Shown: in pieces, positions 19,540 to 27,159 of the stretch
Numbering within the stretch: position 1 is the first letter of the stretch
How the letters are laid out: each line of letters begins with the position of its first letter
Source: Lachnospiraceae bacterium
Lineage (GTDB): Bacteria; Bacillota; Clostridia; Lachnospirales; Lachnospiraceae
NCBI GenBank assembly: GCA_022790855.1
Contig: JAAVYA010000049.1
Coordinates: forward strand, 62,001 to 126,000
Direction of reading: 5' to 3'
DNA length: 64,000 nucleotides
Notes under the pieces: generated by a model
What the model was told of the DNA's origin: nothing
The model's input: only the letters and a program-made list of their open reading frames with translations
Databases searched by the model: none
Program-made: the position numbers and the translations under genes

Positions 19540-20745
19540 ATGATAGAATTAAAAGGAAAATATAATGAAGCAAGGATATTTACAGATGTAGTAGATGAAG
19601 CATCTATTTCTCAGGTGCTTTTACTGTTGAATCAGGAATTTGTGGCAGGCAGCAAGATTCGTATGATGCCGGATATCCATGCAGGAGCAGGATGTACCGT
19701 GGGTACTACTATGACGATTCAAGATAAGATCGTACCAAATCTGGTAGGGGTAGATATTGGCTGCGGAATGGAGACCATTTTAATTAAGGAGAAGCGTTTG
19801 GAGCTCCAGAAGTTGGATAAATTGATATATGAAAAAATTCCTTCTGGTTTTCAGATTCGGACGAAGACCCACCGGTTTTTTGAAAAATTGAATCTGGAGG
19901 AGTTATACTGCTGCCGTCAGATCAATGCAAGCAGAGCGGAAAAAAGCTTGGGAACTTTGGGCGGGGGCAATCATTTTATCGAAGTGAACCAAGATGAAGA
20001 CGGGCAGATTTATGTGGTAATTCATTCCGGCAGCCGCCATCTTGGATTGGAAGTGGCTAACTTTTATCAACAGGAAGGATATGAAGCGTTGAACGGCAGC
20101 TCCAAAATGGATATCCAGATCCTGATCGCGGATTTGAAGGCGCAGGGCAGGGCCAAGGACATCCAAAAGAGTATTGCGGCTTTAAAAAATACGAAGAGAA
20201 CAAATATTCCCCGGGAGCTGGCGTATGTGTCAGGCGCTCTTTTTGACCGTTATATCCATGATATGAAAATTGTGCAGGAGTATGCCAGGCTAAACCGGCA
20301 GGCCATGATGGATGAGATTGTAAAAGGAATGAAGCTTCATGTGCTGGATCAATTTACGACCATCCATAATTATATCGATACAGAGCATATGATTCTGCGG
20401 AAAGGCGCCGTATCGGCCCGGATGGGGGAACGGCTGCTGATCCCTGTGAATATGCGGGACGGCTCCCTTGTATGTGTCGGCAAAGGAAATGAAGACTGGA
20501 ACCAGTCTGCGCCTCATGGGGCGGGTCGGCTGATGAGCCGTTCTAAGGCCAAGCAATCCTTTACAGTGTCGGAGTTTAAAAAACAGATGGAGGGTATTTA
20601 TACTACCTCAGTAAATAAGGAAACGCTGGATGAGTGCCCCATGGCATATAAGGGGATGGAAGATATTGTGAGTAATATTGGAGATACCGTTGAGATTGAA
20701 AAAGTGATCAAGCCTATTTATAATTTCAAGGCTGGAGGGGAGTAG
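19540..20745 (+). CDS. rtcB: RtcB-family RNA 3'-phosphate ligase
   Basis: 401 residues. Manganese and guanylation motifs are present: MPDIHAGAGCTVGTTM, GVDIGCGME (metal Cys), GGGNHFIEV, IHSGSRHLG, and APHGAGRLMSRSKAK with the His that becomes GMP-linked in RtcB (H337 in E. coli). The protein joins RNA 2',3'-cyclic phosphate or 3'-phosphate ends to 5'-OH ends, in RNA repair. It is monocistronic here with no archease gene beside it. An AAGGAGAG site precedes the ATG. Confidence 0.93.
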   Translation: MIELKGKYNEARIFTDVVDEASISQVLLLLNQEFVAGSKIRMMPDIHAGAGCTVGTTMTIQDKIVPNLVGVDIGCGMETILIKEKRLELQKLDKLIYEKIPSGFQIRTKTHRFFEKLNLEELYCCRQINASRAEKSLGTLGGGNHFIEVNQDEDGQIYVVIHSGSRHLGLEVANFYQQEGYEALNGSSKMDIQILIADLKAQGRAKDIQKSIAALKNTKRTNIPRELAYVSGALFDRYIHDMKIVQEYARLNRQAMMDEIVKGMKLHVLDQFTTIHNYIDTEHMILRKGAVSARMGERLLIPVNMRDGSLVCVGKGNEDWNQSAPHGAGRLMSRSKAKQSFTVSEFKKQMEGIYTTSVNKETLDECPMAYKGMEDIVSNIGDTVEIEKVIKPIYNFKAGGE

Positions 20746-20771
20746 GGATACTGATTTACCAAAGGAAGGCG

Positions 20772-20800
20772 CTTTACACGGTATCGCAAATTCGCTATAA
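20772..20800 (+). promoter_or_regulatory. Strong sigma-A promoter upstream of the Rpn-like remnant
   Basis: TTTACA (20772-20777), a 17-base spacer and TATAAT (20795-20800). It drives what is now a truncated gene, so it is probably the original promoter, kept while the N-terminal coding part was lost. Confidence 0.75.
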
Positions 20801-20853
20801 TAATAGTAGAAATTATAAGTAAATTCACGTATGGAATATCCGTTAAGGGGGAA

Positions 20854-21573
20854 ATGTATGGAGCAACTGCTAGGGGAGGAATTGTTAAATACGGAAAGGA
20901 AAGAGGTAAGATGGACGGCAAAATGTTAGAGTGCCAGTCAAGCTGGTCCGTGAATATCATAGTACGTCTCCTGCTGTATTTGGCGCATACATGGCATGAG
21001 CATATTGAAACGACACATCAGAACCGTTATGGGAGCGGGAAGCTAAGCCTTCCTCAGACGGAATTATACGTGATCTATACCGGAAACCGTAAGAGCAGGC
21101 CGGAATGGATCAGCCTGTCGGAAGAGTTCTTTGGAGGGAACAAAGATTTCCTGGAGGCCAGAGTAAAGGTGCTTTATGGGGACAGAGGGAAAAAGGATAT
21201 CATCAGCCAATATGTAGATTTTACCAAGGTATGCCAGGAACAAATAAAGGAACACGGAAGGACGCGGGAGGCCGTATTGGAGACTATACGGATATGCAAG
21301 GACCAGGATGTATTGAAAGAGTATCTGGCGGAGCGGGAAAAGGAGGTAATCCATATGATGATGGCATTGTTTGACCAGCAGAGGGCAGTAGAGCAGTTTG
21401 GCTATGAAAAGAAAGAAGAAGGAAAAATCGAAGGAAAGATCGAAGGAAAAAGAGAAACAGCCCTGTCCCTATTTGAAATGGGTATGCCCATAGAGACAAT
21501 AGCCAAAGCGGTGAAGGAAGGCGTGGAGATTGTGCAGCAGTGGCTTTCGGGAGTGTCGGCGGCGAAGCCGTAG
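20854..21573 (+). pseudogene. Truncated Rpn-like / PD-(D/E)XK family transposase-associated nuclease
   Basis: Up to 239 residues. The body reads KMLECQSSWSVNIIVRLLLYL, LPQTELYVIYTGNR, SLSEEFFGG and VLYGDRGKKDIISQYVDFTKV. It ends with EGKIEGKIEGKRETALSLFEMGMPIETIAKAV, the typical Rpn/PDDEXK-transposase tail. In this family the catalytic Asp lies in an N-terminal segment that is missing here; only the ExQ strand (ECQ) remains. The likely translated start is the ATG at 20911, after GGAAAGAGG. Unknown whether the shortened protein does anything. Confidence 0.6.
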
Positions 21574-21607
21574 AGCTGCTTGCACTGCAAATAGTATCAT
21601 AAATAGG

Positions 21608-21653
21608 AACTCACATAATGCGATGAAAAAATCATAACATTATGTGAGTTTTT
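21608..21653. terminator. Hairpin with T-run after the Rpn-like gene, copy 2 of the shared hairpin
   Basis: AACTCACATAATG (21608-21620) pairs perfectly with CATTATGTGAGTT (21638-21650), followed by TTT. The loop contains ATGAAAAAATCAT. The stem and loop closely match the hairpin at 18029-18077, although the flanking genes are unrelated. Confidence 0.75.
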
Positions 21654-21806
21654 GTTACTTTTCCCTGGTGTCCCTTTCAGAAGCGCTTATCTAACTGACA
21701 TTGGCAGTGAATCATAACGAGTTTTTTGTAAGCAGTTTAATACAGTGGAAAAACCATTCCAAGTATGGTATGATGGTAACATTATGAAGAAATGAGAGGC
21801 TAGATT

Positions 21807-22562
21807 ATGAAAAATGACTTATGTACCCTGGGGCCTATTACGATTCACTCCTATGGTTTGATGATAGCCCTGGGATTTGTATTGTGTGTAATTATGGGGA
21901 TGTACCGGGCAAAAAAACGGGGACTGGATCCGGAAGCAATTTTAGATATCGCCCTGTTAGGCATTGTCTTCGGGTTTGCCGGGGCAAAGCTTTTATATCT
22001 TGTGGTGGAGTTCCCTGCTTTGCTGAAAGCGCCGGGACAAGTGCTGGGTTCCGAAGGATTTGTAGTGTACGGAGGCATTATTGCCGGGGTATGCTCTGCG
22101 ATTGTCTATTGTGCCAGAAAGAAACTGGTGTTTTTGGATTACTTTGACCTGGCGGCTCCTTCCATCGCCCTGGCACAGGGGTTTGGAAGAATCGGATGCT
22201 TCTTTGCCGGATGCTGTTATGGGAAGGAGACAGACGCTTGGTATGGCGTGGTATTCCCCGAGAATCCTTTTGCTCCTGCCGGGATAAAGCTGATTCCCAC
22301 CCAGTTATTTTCCTCGGCCGGGGACTTCCTGATCATGGCGGCGCTTCTGATCTATGCAAAGAAAGCAAAGCGCCGGGGAGACGTGGGAGCATTGTATATG
22401 CTGCTGTACGGCGTTGGGCGGTTTATCATAGAATGTTTCCGTTGGGATGACAGAGGAGCGGTAGGCGTTTTCTCTACGTCTCAGCTTATTTCCATATTTA
22501 TAGTAGCCGGCGCGGCTTTGCTGTTTGTAAAAAACAAAAAGCGTGGGCAGAAAGCATGTTAG
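21807..22562 (+). CDS. lgt: Prolipoprotein diacylglyceryl transferase
   Basis: 251 residues with seven predicted membrane helices. The Lgt signature is seen at GFGRIGCFFAGCCYGKETDAWYG, with the conserved Arg-Ile-Gly and Cys-Cys. The upstream GLMIALGFVL, VVYGGIIAG and downstream GVGRFIIECFR segments agree. It transfers diacylglycerol from phosphatidylglycerol to the lipobox cysteine of prolipoproteins, such as the PrsA-like protein at 37223. Its stop overlaps the first bases of a palindromic repeat. Confidence 0.96.
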   Translation: MKNDLCTLGPITIHSYGLMIALGFVLCVIMGMYRAKKRGLDPEAILDIALLGIVFGFAGAKLLYLVVEFPALLKAPGQVLGSEGFVVYGGIIAGVCSAIVYCARKKLVFLDYFDLAAPSIALAQGFGRIGCFFAGCCYGKETDAWYGVVFPENPFAPAGIKLIPTQLFSSAGDFLIMAALLIYAKKAKRRGDVGALYMLLYGVGRFIIECFRWDDRGAVGVFSTSQLISIFIVAGAALLFVKNKKRGQKAC

Positions 22563-22633
22563 AGCGTATTTGAACATTCATTCCCATATACTGTAACGTG
22601 CACTTGGCAGAAAGCAATTTTCAAACACGCTTT
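22561..22633. repeat. Palindromic repeat, copy A (short form)
   Basis: The left end AGAGCGTATTTGAACATT is followed by CATTCCCA. The right end AATTTTCAAACACGCT is preceded by GGCAGAAAGC. The ends are imperfect inverted repeats (14 of 16). The same left and right ends, including CATTCCCA and AGAAAGC, bound the long copy at 43069-43230. It fills most of the gap between lgt and the YdcF-like gene and starts within the lgt stop codon. Confidence 0.8.
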
Positions 22634-22645
22634 AGAAAAGAGGAA

Positions 22646-23431
22646 ATGATGCAAAAGATAGGATATATTGCAGGGGCATTGAGCCTGTTTTATTTTATTA
22701 CGTATGGGATACTGGCAGGATTAACCAATGCATTTACATTTTTCTGGCTGCTGCTTGGGATTTTTTTACTGGCGGTTGCCTGGTGGTATCCTGGGTTAAA
22801 AAAATGGCTGCTGCGGCTGCCCAAAGGGGTAACATGGCCTCTGGCGGGAGTTTTATTGTGCGGTGTTTTGGCTTTTTGCGTAGCAGAGGGAATGGTAATC
22901 GGCTATGGCCAAAAAGAGCCGAAGCCGGGGGCGGATTATGTGATCGTGCTGGGGGGACAGGTACGGGGCAGCCAGCCCTCCTATAATCTCAAGATGCGGC
23001 TGGATAAGGCTTATGACTATTTGAAAGAGAATCCAACCGCCAGGGTGATCCTCTCCGGCGGACAGGGCAGCGGAGAAGATATCTCCGAAGCCCAGGCTAT
23101 GATGGAGTATCTAAAAGCCAGGGGAGTGGGGGAAGAACGGATGATTTTGGAAGATCAGTCCACCAATACGGAGGAAAATTTCCGTTTTACCAAAGAGAAG
23201 CTGCAATCCTTTGGTCATACGGACGGAGGGGAAGAAAAAGACTGGGAAGAACTGCGGTTTGTGGTAGTGACCAATCGGTTTCATATTTTCCGAAGCATGG
23301 GGATTGCAAAAAAACAGGGATTTGCCTATGTGGAAGGGCTGGGGTCTTCCACACAATGGTATACGGTTCCCAATCTCTATGTGCGGGAAGCTTTTGCAGT
23401 GATAAAATATGTCCTTTGGGGACAAATGTAA
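22646..23431 (+). CDS. YdcF/SanA-like DUF218 membrane protein
   Basis: About 261 residues. Two or three N-terminal helices (IGYIAGALSLFYFITYGIL and following) precede a DUF218 domain: DYVIVLGGQVRG, NLKMRLDKAYDYL, VILSGGQGSGEDISEAQAM and LEDQSTNTEENFRFTK. DUF218 proteins are linked to envelope functions (ElyC, SanA), biochemistry unknown. I chose ATG 22646 (or 22649) after AAAGAGGAA. A longer in-frame extension from 22598 is encoded by the palindromic repeat and is unlikely to be native. Confidence 0.85.
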   Translation: MMQKIGYIAGALSLFYFITYGILAGLTNAFTFFWLLLGIFLLAVAWWYPGLKKWLLRLPKGVTWPLAGVLLCGVLAFCVAEGMVIGYGQKEPKPGADYVIVLGGQVRGSQPSYNLKMRLDKAYDYLKENPTARVILSGGQGSGEDISEAQAMMEYLKARGVGEERMILEDQSTNTEENFRFTKEKLQSFGHTDGGEEKDWEELRFVVVTNRFHIFRSMGIAKKQGFAYVEGLGSSTQWYTVPNLYVREAFAVIKYVLWGQM

Positions 23432-23445
23432 GGAGGAGGAACATC

Positions 23446-24414
23446 ATGCAGTATTATCTGGCTCCCATGGAGGGCATTACCGGATATGTATTCCGAGGGG
23501 CCCAGCAGGAGTTGTTTGAACCTCTGGATAAATATATAACGCCGTTTCTGGCCCCAAACCAGAACCGTTGTATGAATACCAGAGAGCGGAAGGATGTGCT
23601 GCCGGAGCATAATACAGGGGGAAGGACGGTGCCTCAGATTTTGACCAATCAGGCAGAAGTATTCCTGGCCGCATGCCGGGAATTAGAAAACATGGGCTAC
23701 CAGGAAGTGAATCTGAATTTGGGGTGTCCTTCCGGGACGGTGACGGCAAAAGGGCGGGGAGCAGGTTTTCTGGCTTTTCCAGAAAAGCTGGACGCATTTT
23801 TAGAGCAGGTATTTGCAGGAACCCATCAGAAGATTTCCATTAAGACACGGCTGGGAATTCAAGAGCCGGAAGAGTTTTTTACCATATTAGAGATATTCAA
23901 CCGGTATCCCTTAGAGGAATTGATCATTCATCCCAGAGTACAGAAGGATTTTTATAAAAATAAACCTAACTGGGAGGTGTTTGGGGAAGCAGTAAAAAGG
24001 AGCCGTGCTCCCGTTTGTTATAACGGCGATATATTTACTCCGGAGAATTTGAACTTGTTTGTGGAAGCCCATCCCCAGGTGAATCGGGTGATGCTTGGCC
24101 GGGGGATGGTGGTAAACCCTGGATTTTTAAATCTTCTGCCTGAACGGGGAGGCGGCGGAAGGAATCCGGATCAAGAAAAAATTCGGGCGTTTCACGACAG
24201 ACTGCTTTTCGACTATGGAAAAGAGTTGTCCGGAGATAAGAACCTGCTGTTTAAAATGAAGGAGCTGTGGTTTTATCTCATCCGCCTGTTTCCGGACAGT
24301 GAAAAAGAAGCAAAAAAGATCCGGAAGGTTCAGAGGGTGTCTGACTACATCCGGATTGTGGACGGTTTATTTTCGGAAAAGGAACTGGAAGTTCCTGCAC
24401 ATATCTGCTTTTGA
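23446..24414 (+). CDS. tRNA-dihydrouridine synthase family protein
   Basis: 322 residues of an FMN-binding TIM barrel. It opens MQYYLAPMEGITGYVFRGA, then NLNLGCPSGTVTAKGRGAG containing the active-site Cys region, then KTRLGIQEPEEF, LIIHPRV, CYNGDIFTP and VMLGRGMVVNPGF. The family reduces uridine to dihydrouridine in tRNA D-loops using NADPH. This divergent Clostridial subgroup is not clearly DusA, B or C. The start at 23446 follows AAGGAGGAGG. Confidence 0.9.
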   Translation: MQYYLAPMEGITGYVFRGAQQELFEPLDKYITPFLAPNQNRCMNTRERKDVLPEHNTGGRTVPQILTNQAEVFLAACRELENMGYQEVNLNLGCPSGTVTAKGRGAGFLAFPEKLDAFLEQVFAGTHQKISIKTRLGIQEPEEFFTILEIFNRYPLEELIIHPRVQKDFYKNKPNWEVFGEAVKRSRAPVCYNGDIFTPENLNLFVEAHPQVNRVMLGRGMVVNPGFLNLLPERGGGGRNPDQEKIRAFHDRLLFDYGKELSGDKNLLFKMKELWFYLIRLFPDSEKEAKKIRKVQRVSDYIRIVDGLFSEKELEVPAHICF

Positions 24415-24431
24415 AAGGAGCATATACATAG

Positions 24432-25322
24432 ATGAAACAAGGAAAAAATATGCATGCATTGGCGGTGGCGGCGCTTTTGATATCCGCTTTCTTCTGGGCG
24501 TCGGGGTATCTGTTTGTGAAACAGGCGATAGAAGAATTGTCCCCCTATTATCTTCTGTCATTCCGTTATGTACTGGCAGCCCTTTTGATGCTGCTTATCG
24601 CCTTGACAAGGTTAAAGCATATGTCGAAAGAACTGCTAAAGAGCGGTATCTTTATGGGGGCGGCGTTGTTTTTGGAATTTCTTACCTACACAATTGGACT
24701 GCAGTATACCACGGTTTCCAGGGTTTCCTTCATTGTGGCGGGCTACATCATCATCCTTCCCCTTGTTTATCTGCTGATACGGAGGAAAGCGCCCAAGAAA
24801 CAGGAAATTTTGGCTGCCGCAGTGTGTATGGCAGGGATTGCCTGTATCCTGGCAGGAGGAGAGGGCAGCATGAATAAAGGAGACTTATTTTCCATTTTCT
24901 GCGCCATATCTTATGCGTTCCATATTGTGCTGGGCGGGAAATATGCCAAGGAGCATGACGGAATTCTGCTGAATCTTATGCAGATCGGCACCACGGCAGT
25001 CCTGTCTACGATAACGGCCCTTTTATTCGGGACGCCGCCGGAGACAGTGACTATGGGCCAGGCAGGTTCTATTGTGTATCTGGCTTTGGGAGGCACGATT
25101 TTGCCTTACTTATTGTGTTTGTTCGGACAGAAATATGTGAGCACCACCACCAGCGGCATTATTTTGTCCTTTGAGAGTGTGTTTGCCACCATGATGTCTA
25201 TTATATTTTTACATGAGACCATCAGCCTGCAGTTTGCAGTCGGCGGGGCATTGGTGATCGGAGCGTTTTTTGTATCAGAGTGGAATGGAAATCAATTAAA
25301 AATAAAAAAGGAGAATTTATAA
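24432..25322 (+). CDS. EamA/DMT-family transporter
   Basis: 296 residues with ten predicted helices in two EamA repeats. The first contains SAFFWASGYLFVKQAIEELSP. The second contains SIFCAISYAFHIVLGGKYA and GIILSFESVFATMMSIIFLHE. These are 10-TMS drug/metabolite exporters of the cytoplasmic membrane, substrate unknown. It begins 17 bases after the Dus gene and ends one base before pepF. Confidence 0.92.
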   Translation: MKQGKNMHALAVAALLISAFFWASGYLFVKQAIEELSPYYLLSFRYVLAALLMLLIALTRLKHMSKELLKSGIFMGAALFLEFLTYTIGLQYTTVSRVSFIVAGYIIILPLVYLLIRRKAPKKQEILAAAVCMAGIACILAGGEGSMNKGDLFSIFCAISYAFHIVLGGKYAKEHDGILLNLMQIGTTAVLSTITALLFGTPPETVTMGQAGSIVYLALGGTILPYLLCLFGQKYVSTTTSGIILSFESVFATMMSIIFLHETISLQFAVGGALVIGAFFVSEWNGNQLKIKKENL

Positions 25323-25323
25323 C

Positions 25324-27126
25324 ATGGCAAAAGAATTACCGAACAGAAGTGAAGTAAGAAAAGAGGATACTTGGGCGATTGAGGATATGTACGGCTCCCT
25401 GTCTGCCTGGGAGGGAGACATCCGGCGGGCCCAGGATCTGGCGGAACAGGCAAGGTCAAAGGAACATACCATGACGGATTGCGCCAAGGAACTGTATGAG
25501 GTTTTGGAGCTGTATCAGGAATGCTATAAACTGTTGTATTTAGCAGCCAATTATGCCAACCGCGCCGCAGACGTGGACACCAGAAACATGGAAAATCAGG
25601 CCAATCAGCAGAGAGTCACAGGAGTTTTGGTGGAAGTGGCCAGCAGCTTGGCGTTTTTGGAGCCGAAGATTTTAGAGATTCCCAAGGAGACTTTGGAACA
25701 GTGGATGAAAGAGGAGCCGGGGCTTTCGGAGTACCGCATCTGGTTTCAGGAGCTGCGCCGGAGAGAGGCACATACCCTGTCTCCGGAGATGGAAGAGCTT
25801 TTGGCTTCTGCCGGGGAGATGCAGCAGACGCCGGGGCAGATTTTTTCCATGTTCAATAATGCAGATGTGGAGTTCCCGGAGATTACCGATGAAGCCGGAG
25901 AACAGGTGCGCATTACCAGCGGCCGTTATATCTCCATGCAGTGCAGCAGTGACCGCAGGGTGCGGAAAGAATCTTTCCAGGGGCTTTATCATACTTACCG
26001 GAAATTTGAAAACACCTTGGCGGCTGCTTACAGCGGGCAGGTAAAGCAGTTGATTTTTGAGGCCAAGGCCAGGCATTATGATTCCACATTGGAAGCGGCG
26101 GTAGATGCAAATAACGTATCCCCAAAAGTATACGAGAACCTGGTGGAAACCATCAATGAAAATATGGATAAGATGCACCGCTACATCACGCTGCGGAAGA
26201 AATGCTTAGGGGTGGAAGAGCTTCATATGTATGACGTCTATGTGCCTATGATCAAAGAGGTGGATCGGAGGATTTCCTTTGAAGAAGCCAAAGAAACCGT
26301 ATTGGAAGCATTGCGCCCCCTGGGGGAGGGGTATGTGAATCTGATCAGAGAAGGCTTTACCCACCGCTGGATCGACGTATATGAAAACCAGGGAAAGAGA
26401 AGCGGCGCGTATGCTGCAGGAGCCTATGGAGCGCATCCCTTTGTGCTGCTGAATTACGATGAAAAACTGGATGATATGTTTACATTGGCCCATGAAATGG
26501 GCCATGCCCTGCATTTTTATTTTTCCAATGAAAACCAGCCGTTTTTGTACAGCCAGTATAAGATTTTTGTGGCGGAAGTGGCTTCCACCTGCAATGAAGT
26601 GCTACTGATGGAATATTTACTGGCAAAGACTCAGGATAAAAAAGAACGGGCCTATCTCATCAATCATTTTCTGGAGAGCTTTCGGACCACCGTATACCGC
26701 CAGACCATGTTTGCGGAATATGAAAAAGTGACCAATGAGATGGCGGAGGCAGGAAAGAGCCTGACAGCGGAGGTACTGAAACAGACGTATTATGACTTGA
26801 ACTGCAAATATTACGGTCTGGATATGGTGTCCGATGAAGAAATTGCCTGGGAATGGTGCAGGATTCCTCATTTTTATTACAATTTTTACGTCTATCAGTA
26901 TGCCACCGGATTTTCCGCAGCAGTGGCCATCGCCCGCCGCATCCTGCAAGAGGGAGAGCCGGCGGTGAAGGATTATCTGCGGTTTTTGTCCGGAGGCTGT
27001 TCCGATTCCCCGGTGGAGCTGTTGAAAATAGCCGGTGTGGATATGAGTGCAAAGGAGCCGATTCAGGCGGCCCTTAACGTGTTCGGGGAATTGCTGGATG
27101 AGATGGAATCGTTAATTTTAGAATAA
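25324..27126 (+). CDS. pepF: Oligoendopeptidase F (M3 family)
   Basis: 600 residues, the usual length. The zinc site is FTLAHEMGHALHFYF (HExxH) with the third ligand Glu downstream in VAEVASTCNEVL. The C-terminal AGVDMS region and FYVYQYATGFSAA are typical of PepF. It cleaves short oligopeptides in the cytoplasm. The ATG follows AAAAGGAGAATTTATAAC. Confidence 0.95.
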   Translation: MAKELPNRSEVRKEDTWAIEDMYGSLSAWEGDIRRAQDLAEQARSKEHTMTDCAKELYEVLELYQECYKLLYLAANYANRAADVDTRNMENQANQQRVTGVLVEVASSLAFLEPKILEIPKETLEQWMKEEPGLSEYRIWFQELRRREAHTLSPEMEELLASAGEMQQTPGQIFSMFNNADVEFPEITDEAGEQVRITSGRYISMQCSSDRRVRKESFQGLYHTYRKFENTLAAAYSGQVKQLIFEAKARHYDSTLEAAVDANNVSPKVYENLVETINENMDKMHRYITLRKKCLGVEELHMYDVYVPMIKEVDRRISFEEAKETVLEALRPLGEGYVNLIREGFTHRWIDVYENQGKRSGAYAAGAYGAHPFVLLNYDEKLDDMFTLAHEMGHALHFYFSNENQPFLYSQYKIFVAEVASTCNEVLLMEYLLAKTQDKKERAYLINHFLESFRTTVYRQTMFAEYEKVTNEMAEAGKSLTAEVLKQTYYDLNCKYYGLDMVSDEEIAWEWCRIPHFYYNFYVYQYATGFSAAVAIARRILQEGEPAVKDYLRFLSGGCSDSPVELLKIAGVDMSAKEPIQAALNVFGELLDEMESLILE

Positions 27127-27159
27127 AAAAGTTGCATAGAAAGCGGAAGGGAGAAGCGT

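Noticed and set aside
21418-21460. EGKIEGKIEGK repeat as a possible tandem-repeat locus
   Set aside because: Short EGK/EGR repeats are normal in the tail of Rpn-like proteins and are not a separate element.
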